Of a stretch of DNA of 64,000 nt, positions 35,419 to 48,150 are shown in pieces. How positions within the stretch are numbered: the first letter of the stretch is position 1; the number at the start of each line of letters is the position of its first letter. The notes below the pieces were generated by a model. It worked only from the letters and a program-made list of their open reading frames with translations. It was not told the DNA's origin and searched no databases. Source of the stretch: Combretum micranthum (Eukaryota > Streptophyta > Magnoliopsida > Myrtales > Combretaceae); contig JAMXBD010000013.1 in NCBI GenBank assembly GCA_024138025.1, forward strand, positions 1,736,001 to 1,800,000, given 5' to 3'. The position numbers and the translations under genes are program-made.

Positions 35419-37778
35419 ATACCCTTTTCATCAAACACTACATCCTGACTTATTAGCAACCTTTTTGAAATGGGATTATAAAGCCGATAGCCTTTAGTTT
35501 CCAAGCTATAACCCACAAATATGCATTTTTCACTATTATCATCAAGTTTATCTCTCTTTTGAGATGGCACAAGAACATAAGCTACACGCTTAAAAAATTT
35601 AAAATGAGTTATCTTTAGCTTTCTCCCATGAAAGGCTTCAAATGTTGTTTGATTGGCCAAAGTTGCTGTCGGACTGCGATTGAGGATGTAAGCTGCGATA
35701 TGAATTGCTTCTGCCCAAAAACACTTTGGAAGACACTTGGTTTTAAGCATGCTTTTAGCCGTCTCAACAAGACTTTGATTCTCTCTCTTGGCTACTTTAT
35801 TCTGTTGAGGAGTGTAGCTAGCTATCAATTGCCTTTGAATGCCCATTTTCTGACAGAAGTTGTTTAATTTTGTGGAGACGAACTCACCACCACGATCTGA
35901 TCTCAAGACATTTACTACATTCCTACTTTGCTTCTCAATGGAAGACTTGAATTTCTTAAAAACCGAGAACACTTCTGATTTTTCCTTAATAAAATAAACC
36001 CAAGTCATTCGGATAAAATCATCAACAAATACTACAAAGTATCTGTTATTGTTGAGAGAAAGAGTGTGCATGGGTCCACAAACATCTCCATGAACCAATT
36101 TAGCTAGTCTTGAAGCCCTCATTCTATTACTCTTTGGAAAAGAGTCTCTATGTTGCTTCCCAACCATACAACTTTCACAAATCGCATTAACATCTTTTAT
36201 CATTGGCAAACCATCCACCAAATTTTGATTAGATAGCAAGCTCAGACTCTTAAAGTTCATATGCCCATACCTATAATGCCACAACCAGTTGTCATTCTCT
36301 AATGAGACTGCAACTGCTTTCTTATCATCATTAGAAGCAAGTGGGAACATTTTGTTTCTAGCCATGGGAAACTTAAATAATAGGTTACTTTTATTTTTAT
36401 AAGAAAAAACAACACACGAGAAGTCTTCAAAAAGCAATGTGTAGCCTTCTCTCAGAAGCTGCCCAATACTCAATAAATTCGAGTCTAAATTGGGCACATA
36501 AAGAACATCATTAATGCAACAACTGGTTCCAAATGAATTCAGCTTTACAACTCCTTTCCTTTGTGTATAACAAAGGGTCCCATCAGCCAACCTCACTGTT
36601 GTTGTAATAGACCTATCTAAACTAAGAAAAGCATCTAATTTCAAAGTTATGTGATTGCTACTACCACTATCCATATACCACACATCTAAATTAATGGTTT
36701 TGTCTCCATAACAAGCAAGAAAGAGATATTCAGAGTCATCTTTATCTTTTTCTTCAACAAAATTTGGTTGTTTTCCGTGTTTTTCTTTCAATTGATGATA
36801 TTTCTCTATATGACCAGGTCTATTACAGTAATAGCATTTGAACTTATGATTTTGGCTTTCACCTTTGTTGTAGAAGATATTTGAATTTAGATTCTTGTCA
36901 CTTGATTGCCCACCTCCTCTGTTTCCTCTACTTCCTCTCCTTCCTTGAGAAGAATGACCGCCACGGCTATTGTTGTTGTTACCATGCACAACTTCCTTCT
37001 CCTTGGAAATTTGTAACTTGGCCTGGAATGCCTCCTTTGTTTCCTCTGCCTCCTCTCCTTCCTCGAGAAGAATGACCTCCATGGCTACTGTTGTTGTTAC
37101 CATGCACAACTTCCTTCTCCTTGGAAATTTGTAACTTAGCGTGGAATGCCTTTTCAGTAGAACTCTCTTCATAGCTTTTATGCCTATCTTCATGAGATTG
37201 TAAAGAGCCCAATAATTCATCAACTGTTAAGACACTGAGGTCTTTTGATTCTTCAATGGCAGCAACAGCAGACTCATATTTCCATGGTAAACTTTGCAAT
37301 ATTTTCTCCACAACTTTTTGATCAGATACCTACTCATCAAGTTTCCTCATTTGATTCACAGTTTCCATGAGATTATTGAAATAATCCTGCATAGACTCTC
37401 CATCTTTCATGAAGGAGCTTTCAAACTTTCTACGAAGTGTTTGGAGCTTGACTGTAAGCAGTTTTGCTTTGCCTTGGTATCCATTTTGAGTCTATCCCAT
37501 GCTTCCTTTGCTTTTGTTGCTGCGAAAAGCCAAGAAGCAAAAATTCCATCTTCCACGGCTTGTTGAATGAAGAAAAGGGCTTTGGCATCCCTCTTTCACA
37601 CATCCTTCAAAGTTCTAGCTGCTACACCTTCTTCGGTATAGCCTTTCTCTACCAACTCCCATAAATCTTGAGAGATGAAGAGAGTTCTCATTTTCGTACT
37701 CCAAACATCATAGTTACTACCCTGAAATATTGGAATTGCCGGTTGTGAGATGCTTATTGCATTACTATTAACCATCAA
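35388..37778 (-). pseudogene. Copia gag, protease and integrase
   Basis: The minus-strand order is gag start SISQPAIPIFQGSNYDVWST (ATG at 37778), a UBN2-type gag (KNQ/ESKDLSVLTVDELLGSLQSH), a zinc knuckle CYYCNRPGHIEKYH whose last Cys is replaced by His, protease VWYMDSGSSNHIT, the GAG-pre-integrase block WLWHYRYGHMNFKSL, and integrase with HGDVCGPM and LRSDRGGEF. The third catalytic position reads NKVAKRENQ where active Copia elements usually have an AERKN-type Glu. Frameshifts break gag. A 118-bp tandem duplication (36,913-37,148) shifts the frame in the Gly/Arg-rich linker. The 35388-37223 part is a single 611-codon open frame. Confidence 0.92.
36913..37148. repeat. 118-bp tandem duplication inside Copia gag
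   Basis: ACCATGCACAACTTCCTTCT recurs at 36981 and 37099, together with the flanking CTCGAGAAGAATGACC-type and GGAAATTTGTAACTT blocks. 118 is not divisible by three, so the duplication itself moves the frame. Confidence 0.85.
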
Positions 37779-37819
37779 GGATAGTTTTCACAAGCCTCAA
37801 AAGAAGCCTTGGTACCAAA

Positions 37820-38035
37820 TGTTACAAGTAGGAAATGCAAGAATACAGTAGAAAATGTGGTTCATGATTTTTAACAAACAAGTAGTAGGCAACAAAAAGC
37901 AGAGGAGTTGTTCATACAATCCATTCACTTGAGAACTCTTTAAATACATGTAAAACAAATAACCGAATAGCAGAAAATACGAGAGCATAATCTCACATTT
38001 TGAAAGTGCTCCTAGCAATAAGATAACATAACAAC
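37820..38035 (-). repeat. 5' LTR of the Copia element, left piece (continues 42181-42291)
   Basis: Starts TGTTACAAGTAGGAAATGCA, matching the 3' LTR at 31474. It is interrupted after ATAACATAACAAC by the 4.14-kb insert. A primer-site-like TTGGTACCAAGGC (minus strand) lies at about 37,806-37,819. Confidence 0.9.
38031..38035. repeat. Target-site duplication ACAAC of the nested solo LTR
   Basis: ACAAC at 38031-38035 and 42176-42180. Closing the gap restores the Copia LTR text (AACATAACAACAAACCC compared with AACATAATAACAAACCC in the other LTR). Confidence 0.9.
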
Positions 38036-41000
38036 TGTAAACCCCGGAAATTTTCACAATAGTATACAGTAGTAAAATAGAAAACGAAAATTAGATAGTG
38101 AATTTAGAAACTGATAGAAGTCCTAGAATTGACTTATGAGTTGTGATAAACTCATTCCTAGTTTAAAAGACCCGAATAAAAAATTTTCTCGACCTTAATA
38201 GATACCAAAAACGAGATTTCGTATCTTGAACTGATAATTCAAGATATAGCTAGAGATAGTTTTAAAATTTCGAAACCGATAAGATGCAGTCTATTTATAG
38301 AGCTTATCGGTATAAAATAATAGATTATAAATACAAACAAACACTAATACTGAACAATAATATCAACTTAGAACTAAAAAGAAAATTTTGAACCCGCTGT
38401 TTTAATTGTTAGGAAATTCCAGCTTATTAGGACTTGGTTCCTAATTTAATTAATCGAGTTTGAAAATTTAATCACGTAAGTTAAAAATATTAAAAATAAT
38501 TAATAGTGTGAAGTTTTGACTAAAAATTTGAAAATACAAATAATTTGAAGTGTTTTAGTAACTTAAATAATTCTAACTCGATAAAACGTAAATATAACGA
38601 GTATAGATATACACGAATAATTTATTTTCTTAGTAAAAATATTTTTGGCTAATAACTATTATATATAATAAAAAAAAAGAGAGAAAATCGAATTTCTCTC
38701 AACCGCTGCTTGAATGGAGGCTGGAACGTGAACAGCAGTGGACAGCAGCAGCTTCAGCAACACCCACAGCAGCAGCTTCAGCAACAAGCAGCAGCAGCAA
38801 CTGAACAGCAGTGGACAGCAGCAGCTTCAGCAACACCCACAGCAGCAGCTTCAGCAACAAGCAGCAGCAGCAACTGAACAGCAGAGGACAGCAGCAGCTT
38901 CAGCAACAGGCACAGCAGCAGCTTCAGCAACAAGCAGCAGCAGCAACCGAAAAACAGCTGCAGTTCACACCAGCAGCTACACACACGCACGCACAAGCAC
39001 CTAGAACAAGCACCTGGAAAAACAGAGCAGCTGGAAGAAAACAGGGCAGTGCAACCAGCTGACTTTTGGCCTAACTTGATCCGATTTTTAGAATAGATTT
39101 CAACCCGAAAAGGACACCCAAACCAATCTAAAAGCTACACCTATACCCCACAATTAATGTACAAGAATTACAAACCAATTGGGAGAGGAATACAGCTCCA
39201 AAATCGGATGGAAAATCGTGATGCAGCAGTCCAAAAACATCCCCTGCTGCAGAGACCCGATTTTGCTGACCAAGTTTGATCCGATAATTGAGCCTCTAAT
39301 TCAAACAAAATTGACCCAAAAGCCAACAAAACACTCCACATGTAATAACAATAATGAGGAGAATTACAGCACAAAAACAACCATAACCACTTCAAAGATC
39401 CATGCAAAAATCGGAGGAGAACAGCTGCAGCAGAGGAGAAAATTCAACAATTACAGTAGCACACTTCTCCAAATCCAACTCCGATTTTTTCCACATTCTT
39501 AGGATTAAATGAGCTGATATTTTGACCAATTAAACACCAATAAGAATCCTTCAAATGGACACTTCATACACCAAAAATTAATGAGAAATTCGGATCCCAA
39601 ATTCGTCCAAAAATCAAGGTGAAAATTGTTCCAGAAATTTCAGTTTTCACACTTCAAACTTGAACTGATTTTGACCCGATTTTTATCCAATTTAAGCTCT
39701 TATTTTTACACACATAAATAGCATTAATTAGCTACCAAACAAAGATAATTAAGACCCTCAAAGCTAGCCACAAGAATTTGTAAAACAAGTCAAATTTTGC
39801 ATCCAACTTTGCAAATTCGTGTAGAAAAACCAGCTGCATTTGTGGACATTTTTCAAGTCCAAAACCAATTCCAAAGCCTCTAAAACTTAGTCTAATCCTA
39901 GTATAAGTATATAAGCCTAAGTTAGACATACTTTAAGCTCATAAACCCCACAAAAACACTCTCAAATTCCAGCTGCAAACCCAAGTGCGTCCAGCACTTT
40001 TTCATTTCCTTTTTCCATTTCCACCTTCAACATAGAAGCTTAGAAACATTGTGTGAACAACCATAAACCCTAGCCTACTTCCATACCTTATATACACACA
40101 CTAAGCTCATCAATAACCACCAAAACCGAATCAAAAATCCTAAGTCACCTTAAGGTTCAAGAGGAGGAGTTTAGCTTGTCAAGGTTAGAAACTTAGATTA
40201 CCTTAATAAACTTTTATTATAGTTAATGTGTTTTGTTAGAAACTCATCATCTAATAATTGATTTAGGTTAAATTCATGCTTTAAGAGGAAGTTGGACCTC
40301 CTCCTTCCATTCCATTCCAAGGTAAGCTCCAACTACAACCTATCCTTGATAAATTTATGAATAGACCTTAGGATGAATTATTGAGCTTTTGAAGAAAGTT
40401 TTGTGGTTCATAAAGGTTGTAATCTATTGATGAATTCAAGAAGAAAGATAGTTGATGTGTTGAGAATGCATAGATATGGTTGGAAGAGAAAAACAACAAC
40501 TTAGAAGTCTTAAAATTGTGGTAATAGTAAATTCGGATTGAAGGACAAAGTGAACAAAACAAGACTCAAACTTCATTTAATCTAGTCTAAATGCATATTT
40601 AAAGCTTCTAAGACCTTATATGAACATAAAGCTTGATAAAACAAGCTTTACAAGCATGATTAGAAGACCTACACTACAAGAAAAGGGTACAAACAAATTC
40701 ATGAAAGTTATACATGCCAAGACTTCTACGAATATAACGGAATTTAAGATGTAATGGAAGTTAAATAAGATCCTCCATAATATATATACTCAAAAGAAAC
40801 TTGAAAGAATTAGACAATAAAAATTTATTTACTTTAATGAATCGCTATAAACCATAGGAATAATACCAAATACCGATCTAGGACACTTAGTCACTCATAG
40901 GAATTTAATTTTCTATTTATAGATATCATTGACAAGTACTTTATTTTAATAGGTAATTTCGACTCCGTCGAGGATTTCCCGGTCGATTACTACGATTGAT

Positions 41001-42175
41001 CAGTATGAGCAGGTGAGTAACTTAGACTTGTTACATTGTTTGTGATTGTAGTTTAGTTGCATTAAAATACAAAGATAATAATGAACTCTCGTGTGTATGG
41101 GATTATGGGACTTGCTTGTTGTTTGAAATTACTTGTTTGATAAATACTACTAATCAAAAGTGATAATGAATGGCTTGTGAAATTACTGTATGTAAAGCAT
41201 GTTGAGTGTTTGAATGAAGTTGATCACTTATAATCTGACTAAAAATTATCGAACTCATAAGTAAATTGGTGCATGCATAGCATGATTTGCATATACTGCA
41301 TTATGTTTTTACGAATGCCTACTACGTGTTAGAATTTCGGTTCTCTGGTAATACTTGGTTTTTCTAGGCAGAGGCTATTAGTTCTACGCAAGTTTACCTT
41401 TGTTCTGTCGGTTCCATGGGAACTAACTGGTAACGAAGGACGCCGCCCATGGTATCGCTGTGAAATGTCTAACACTTAGTGGAGTTTCTAAGGCGCAAAA
41501 CAGGAAATGGGTGTTTAAAACATCATTAACATAAAGAGATAATAATTGTGAAGATTGTGGATTTCCTGTGTGCTTAGTTTCTCCTGGGTAGGTGATTCAG
41601 AGATCGGTTCCTTCAACCCCGATGAGAGGGCGTAAATCTCCATCCTGTTTGGATTCCGGTTTGTCCAAGCTTGTAATTGTTCATGTGTTGATTGATGCAT
41701 TACATATGATTGATAATAACTTGCTTGTTGTGATAAGTCTGGTTATTCACTGAGCCCGTGGTTATGCTCACACTCCTACAGTCCTTACAGGATGACACTT
41801 AAGCTTGGTTGGTGGCTTCTAGGAGCTTAGAGCCGGTATGATTCTAAAGCTTGAAGAGTTTTGGAAACAGGGAAAATAGTTTCTTTATTTATATGTATTA
41901 ATTGATGTTAGTGCATCAATTTTATTATCTGAGAACTTAGATAGTTTTATGGTTTGTAATAGTTATTATTCAGACTGTAGCATTTAATTATGGTATTGTG
42001 ATTTTATTTACTTTCATCGTTTCTTATCACGTAACCAAAAAGATCCTGTTTTGTTAAAAACACGTCACTTTCCAAAGTAGTTCTAGTATGAATATGTGTA
42101 TTTGATATCGTCTGGATTATCAGGCTATATCAATATATATATATATTAATACTAGGGTACTATTGGGGCGTGACA
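38036..42175 (+). mobile_element. Probable solo LTR of a Gypsy element, 4,140 bp
   Basis: Starts TGTAAACCCCGGAAATTT and ends TTGGGGCGTGACA, the TGTRACRCCCC/GGGGYGTGACA type of ends known from long-LTR plant Gypsy elements, with a 5-bp target duplication. No internal gag/pol text, primer site or second LTR copy is visible inside, so the whole insert behaves as one LTR left by LTR-LTR recombination. It contains a CAG-rich minisatellite at 38,731-38,949. Near its right end, text such as CACTGAGCCCGTGGTTATGC is of the kind found towards the 3' end of such LTRs, suggesting + orientation. Confidence 0.75.
38731..38949. repeat. CAG-rich minisatellite, three 73-bp units
   Basis: AACAGCAGTGGACAGCAGCA begins at 38731 and 38804, and as AACAGCAGAGGACAGCAGCA at 38877. 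The units differ at only a few positions. The sequence is made of CAGCAG and CTTCAGCAA steps, so forward frames read Gln/Ser-rich and the reverse frame Leu/Cys-rich. These frames are a by-product of composition and lie inside a probable LTR. Confidence 0.9.
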
Positions 42176-42296
42176 ACAACAAACCCAAAAGATTAGGACT
42201 CTTGCTAACTGACACTTGACCAAACAAAATATCAAACTGAAAAATAGGAAAGCAGAACCTACCTATTAGATTTTTGCATTATTTCCTAACAACTTT

Positions 42297-43424
<1,128 letters not shown>

Positions 43425-43860
43425 TAGGAGTGGACGAATTATAGATGAATAAGCTTAATATAGGATACATTCAAAAAGAATAATAAATTGATAATAAATT
43501 CACAAGCTGTCTCTTTTCTCTTTCAACTATTATTATTATTAAATAAAACTCTAGCAATGTAGGCGTTGAAAGTTTCATCAAAGATTTTTCGATTGATATT
43601 TATCTAGTTCTCAATATGTCATTACTTTTCAGGCATTATTTTTTGGGAAATTTAACCTATTTAACTATCTAAATACTGTTTGCTTTTAGTGTTAAATCTT
43701 TGTCTTTCGTATGTATGTTTGTCTAGGCTTCTACTACATGAAAAAAGTAAAGTAAATAGAATACTACATTTTAAATAAGTTGGAAGACATAACTGAATAT
43801 TTTGAAAAAGAAAATATAATTAAATTTTATAAGGTATATTATCAATATACTCCTTTATGC
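43425..43860. other. Pseudogene 3' flank
   Basis: AT-rich with no recognisable gene. The CCCATTCACTT...AAAATAAGGAGGGAATT text beginning near 43,860 is also found downstream of the intact gene (near 55,208), consistent with a shared 3' flank from the gene duplication. Confidence 0.5.
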
Positions 43861-44196
43861 CCCATTCACTTCATCGTATAAAATAAGGAGGGAATTAGAT
43901 TCTAATCCAATATGAATGTAATGGAGGTGTAATGACTATGCCAATGTGCACTTGGTATAAAAAAATAAAACAAGTAATTATTAGAATAAAAAGTACAACA
44001 TCTATAATACCTTTTATCTTTATTATAGAAATATGATATTTCTATATGTAATATTTTCAAGACAAGGGTGTTTATAACTAATATTGAAAATATTTCATGT
44101 GTATAGAGATATGAATTGCTATTTATTATTTTACATAATAGTAATTCATATTCATTATAAATTATCATTCTTATCAAGTAAACACTACAAGAGAAA
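43861..44196. mobile_element. MITE-like repeat, family M, inverted copy
   Basis: The reverse complement reads GTTTACTTGATAAGAATG, ATGAATTACTATTATGTA, AGCAATTCATATCTC, TTATTCTAATAATTACTTG and GGATTAGAATCTAATTCCCT, in the same order as the copy at 29,931-30,303. Non-coding. Confidence 0.65.
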
Positions 44197-44371
44197 CTTT
44201 ATTGCCCTACGTGAATGGGCTATTAATCTTTTGGTCCACATGCAATTTGTCATGACATGGACCCAAGAAGTTGTACCAAATCATTATATTCTTGTCATTT
44301 AATAAGCACATGCATGACTTGTATGTCGTTTATAAAAATCTTCTAGTACCTAAAACTGTTCAAAATAAATT

Positions 44372-44830
44372 GGGTTAATATCTTGCATGGTACTTTGACT
44401 TTAACAAAATATGTAATTAGGTAGTCGAACATTGAAATTGATTTATTTAGTATTTAAACTTTGAAATTGATCAATTTAGTACTTGAAAAAACTTTTCGTG
44501 CATACCTATAGTACTTTCAACAAGTTCTTTCAGGTATTAAATTAATCAATTTTAAAGTTTTTCAAGTATTAAAATAATCAATTTCAAAGTTCAAGTATCT
44601 AATTGCATATTTTGCCAAAGTTTAAGGGGAGCTTCTATGATCCCGTCGATGGGATCGTCCAATTAACCATCTAATAATTAAAATAAATATAGTAATTGGG
44701 ATATTTATTATTTTAGTGGTTCAATTATGGTTGAGTATGGTGTAAATCGTTAGATAGTGATGGGACCGTTCAGTTAAAATTAATAACGAGACCATAGAAT
44801 TTCCTATTTTCGGGTACCCTTTGTGTCATT
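44372..44830. mobile_element. Fold-back MITE, family F, copy A (split)
   Basis: The left arm has TTGACTTTAACAAAATATGT and AATTAGGTAGTCGAACATTG. The right arm has AATCAATTTCAAAGTTCAAG and AATTGCATATTTTGCCAAAG, which is its reverse complement. The expected right end GGTACC-TTTG is displaced to about 44,815 by a second small element at 44,629-44,808. Same family as 45,157-45,395 and 45,508-45,749. Confidence 0.7.
44629..44808. mobile_element. Small MITE nested in fold-back copy A (about 180 bp)
   Basis: Left end GGAGCTTCTATGATCCCG and the reverse complement of the right end GGAAATTCTATGGTCTCG agree at most positions. Inner GATGGGATCGTCCAATTAA is mirrored by AACTGAACGGTCCCATC. It lies exactly where copy A of family F is interrupted. 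Confidence 0.6.
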
Positions 44831-45156
44831 TCTCCAAATAAATGTCATAGGGTAAGTTATGAAACACAATAAGTGATAGCTTATCCATGAACTTCATATG
44901 GATCATTCTACATGCATACAGATACATATATAACACACAAACAATTATTTTGCTTTTTTTTTTTTGAGTATTTAAGAATCAATAACAATATTAATACACC
45001 ACAAGGAAAAAAAAATGAATAATTGGAACTATAAATTAGCCACGATTTATAAACAATTGCTTTACTTAACTATTTATATCAACGATTGCATATTTGTATA
45101 AGTAACTAATAAAACACTTTATATATATGTATATATATGGAGAGAGAGAGAGAGAG

Positions 45157-45395
45157 GTTACAAACGGTATCTGAATCTTGAAATTGATCAGTTTATTACC
45201 TAAAAGAACCTTTTTGTATATGCCAATAGTATCTTCATAAAGTTGGCTAACACTGTAATTCGACATGGCGTTTTTAACCAATAAGATGAGGGTATTGTTG
45301 GAGTGCACGAAATTTTTTTTTATGTAATAAATTAATTGATTTCAATGTTCATATTTCTAGTTGTATATTTTACCAAAATTCAGTTATCAATCAAG
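45157..45395. mobile_element. Fold-back MITE, family F, copy B
   Basis: Contains TCTGAATCTTGAAATTGATC on the left and ATTGATTTCAATGTTCATAT plus TAGTTGTATATTTTACCAAA on the right. Middle text (CCAATAGTATCTTCATAAAG) resembles copy C. A (GA)n run directly precedes it. Confidence 0.6.
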
Positions 45396-45507
45396 ACATT
45401 CACCCAATATATATTAAAAAAAAAATCATTATAGAACTATCATTGCTACTATAATACTTATCATAACTTTTAATCGTCACTAGTTACTTAAAAGTGCTAT
45501 GTATATG

Positions 45508-45749
45508 ATAAGGTAAATGTTGCGAATGATACTTTAAATTTGGTAAAATATGTAATTAGGTGCTTGAACTTTAAAATTGATCAATTTAATACATTAAAGA
45601 AGTTTGTGTGTATGTTAACTAATATCATAGAGGTACTATTGGTATCCATGAAATGTTTTTTTGGGTATTAAATTGATCAATTTCGAAGTTCTAGTACTTA
45701 ATTGCATATTTTGCAATAGTTTAGGTACCATTTGCGATATTAACCTTAT
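45508..45749. mobile_element. Fold-back MITE, family F, copy C (most complete)
   Basis: Ends ATAAGGTAAATGTTGCGAAT and, reverse-complemented, ATAAGGTTAATATCGCAAAT form a long inverted repeat. It extends inward through TTTGGTAAAATATGTAATTA and AATTGATCAATTTAAT. About 242 bp, non-coding, able to fold into one long hairpin. Confidence 0.72.
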
Positions 45750-47699
45750 AGGATAATAGTAATGGTACATTTTGTGGCAGCTTTCTACCTTGCAAATTTT
45801 AGAAGTGTTCCTAACATACCAATTAAAACTATAAGGGCTTGTTTGGGGTGTTGGTTGGAGCTCGTTTAGGCATCAGTTTTAAGTCGATAGGACATTTGCT
45901 GTTTGGCACCAAACTTCTAGAAAACAAAGGAGGACCAAAGGACAAAAGCACCCTCAATAATAAAGTAGAATTCCATTCATACCCTTTGTGAAGTAGCTGA
46001 CAATACCCTTCTCTTTCTCATACCTACACAATCAGTCAACATCTACATTATGTAACCTATACTCCATAATCTTTTCAACAAATTTTTCTTCATCGTGCAA
46101 CGTTCACTAATGCAAATTCTTTTCGTGTTGGGTGGCCATCTTATCTTCAAGTTTTGTTGCCTTCTAAAATTGAAGGTCACACAATCTCCCTTTTGGTTGT
46201 GGGTTGAGGTATATTGGAACATGTTACTTCCTTTTTCTTTTTTTCGATTTGTTTTCCTAGAGTAGAACTCAGTTGCTTGATAAATTATGTAGATCTAGTT
46301 TCAAAAACATACATTTCATGAGACATTGGGGGCTTAACGGCAGTGGTGCTAGTGGTGATTTAGGAAATGTGTAGGCGATCAAGGCGATGGAGAAACAAAG
46401 TTTGTTTTTCAATTACAACTTACTATTGAAGTGGTGCGGTTGAGTTTTATTTATTTATTTTTATTTTCTTTCTTGCTTTGGGTTTAATTATGTCATAGCG
46501 AGTTTCAACAACAACAACAGCATGATAAAAACAAATCAAATACAGATTAGATAGTTAATCCAATCACCATGATAGAAACAATAATCGAGTAGATACATAT
46601 TAGATAGTTTTTCAAACACGTGATTTCAAATAGACACATATTAGATGTAGATATAGATACTACTACAGATGGAAACATATAATCTAGATAGACCCTAAAA
46701 TGAAAGAGAAATATTGTAATAAATATTTATTGAAGATATAATAATTATTATTATAAATTGTCAACTTGCAATATTCATTAGTAGCCACTATTTACACATG
46801 TAGTTGCTCTTTTCCTTGTAATCTCAGATATCTAAAATCATATTTGTGGTCTTATACAAATGTATTGCCTCTATCAACCATCATTTACTCATCTATCTTC
46901 TAATACAGTTGTATCCCATACTATTTCTATGATCCTTTTACGGCATCTCTATGAAAATCCCAACCTATATAAAGCATAATCCTACTATATTAAAAACCTT
47001 CCTAGCTAGAACTATGGTAGCATTGACACTAGTTATCAACTACTTTTATATGGGTTGTTCTCGTGCTTTTGCTAGGTATCAAGAAAATTAAGGATGTTTT
47101 CAATTTCTTGTTTTTGGTGCTTTTGTAATTTTAAAGGTTTATGTATATTTAGGTTTCGAAAGAAAAGTTTATATGATTACCACTTTTAAGGGAATTATGC
47201 ACTGGGGGATTATTAATCTTGATCAAGCAAAATTAATATTACGCAGAACTTAAATAAATTGGTGTTAAACATAATTCGCAATAAATTGATAAAAAGTAAG
47301 AAATTAAATTTTTTTTAGGGTTTTAGTGAATGTCTTTGTGGATGCATTATTTTGATATAGTGTCTTCTTATAATTTTAATAGATTTTTAGTGAAAAGGTA
47401 AAAACAAAAAAGTACTGATGAAAAAAGGCATATCCATCAATCATAAAGTCTTAAAGAATAGCTAATACATAAAAAAACTATTAAAAATTAACATTTCTCT
47501 ATGTAATCTAAGCTATTCATGTAAGATAAAAAGCACCACCTACTACACATTGACCCTAACTTTATTTTAGTTTGCAATATTCAACCTATTACCTTTCGCT
47601 CCCTATCTTCAATATTTGCTACAAATAAGTGCAAGTCCAACATAAATACAATTCTATATGAATTACACAAATCTTTAAATAAGCTTCTTCATCCTCCAA
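45750..47699. other. AT-rich intergenic stretch
   Basis: Begins near GGGCTTGTTTGGGGTGTTGG (45,835), a start seen in plant MITEs, but no partner end was found. The rest shows no supported gene. The last part (47,500-47,700) may include the 3' flank of the Gypsy remnant. Confidence 0.4.
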
Positions 47700-48150
47700 A
47701 CAATCCCCTATACTAAATCATTAGTCTAAGTTTTTTAACCCCTGGCCTTAGATCTAGTAATAAGACCAACAATAACATGATCCTTATCACCTCCCTAAAG
47801 CTCATGAAGATTTTCCTTAACTATTGGCCAACCTCATCTAGAGCATAAGGCATAAATCAATAGCATCAAAGGTTGCAAATACTCTATAATTTCTTAGAAG
47901 CTCAATATTGTAGTGTCACCATGTTGCTACTTGTACTTCTCAACTTGCTTCTATAGACAAAAACCTTCAAACTCATTTTGCTTTATTTATATCACTTTAA
48001 GCATCTTCACATGTTGGAGGCATAGGTAGTAAATCTAGTGACATTTTAGGATCGAATCCACACACCACTTCTATACGATACTACCTAGTAGCACCGTGAA
48101 TGGATCTATTATGTACATAATCAATGCATTGGAAGACATAAGTACTAATC
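47700..48150 (-). pseudogene. Gypsy integrase C-terminal remnant
   Basis: Minus-strand reading gives DYVHNRSIHGATR, a stop, YRIEVVCGFDPKMSLDLLPM and PP. It corresponds to the Gypsy integrase block usually reading [31 protein letters not shown]. A further degenerate segment ends with HVIVG-ITRSKA-like text typical of the polyprotein end. Multiple stops. It joins 50,147-50,430 across the CACTA insert. Confidence 0.65.

Larger units (their letters stand above)
31474..42291 (-). mobile_element. Copia LTR retrotransposon (minus strand) with two nested insertions
   Basis: Ends are TGTTACAAATAGG and TATTTCCTAACA on the + strand, with target duplication ACTTT. The 3' LTR is 31474-31799. The 5' LTR is 37820-42291, interrupted. 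Subtracting the nested elements and their duplications leaves about 4.6 kb, a normal Copia length. On the minus strand the order is 5' LTR, primer site, gag, protease, integrase, RT, RNase H, polypurine tract, 3' LTR. That integrase-before-RT order is diagnostic of Copia. The polyprotein is broken by frameshifts. The LTRs differ at roughly two dozen positions by eye, so the insertion is not recent. Confidence 0.93.

Noticed and set aside
38738..39062. Two overlapping Gln/Ser-rich open frames and a Leu/Cys-rich frame on the other strand
   Set aside because: They are produced by the three-unit CAG minisatellite inside the probable solo LTR. No homology, start context or transcript signal supports a gene.
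40670..40690. CACTACAAGAAAAGGG, a CACTA-type end inside the solo LTR
   Set aside because: No inverted partner end or subterminal repeats were found nearby. One 13-bp match is not enough.
44196..44302. ATGGACCCAAGAAG, identical to part of the BBE-like gene (TSWTQEG)
   Set aside because: The identity covers about 14 bases and flanking codons do not match BBE-like sequence in any frame, so a third gene copy is not supported.
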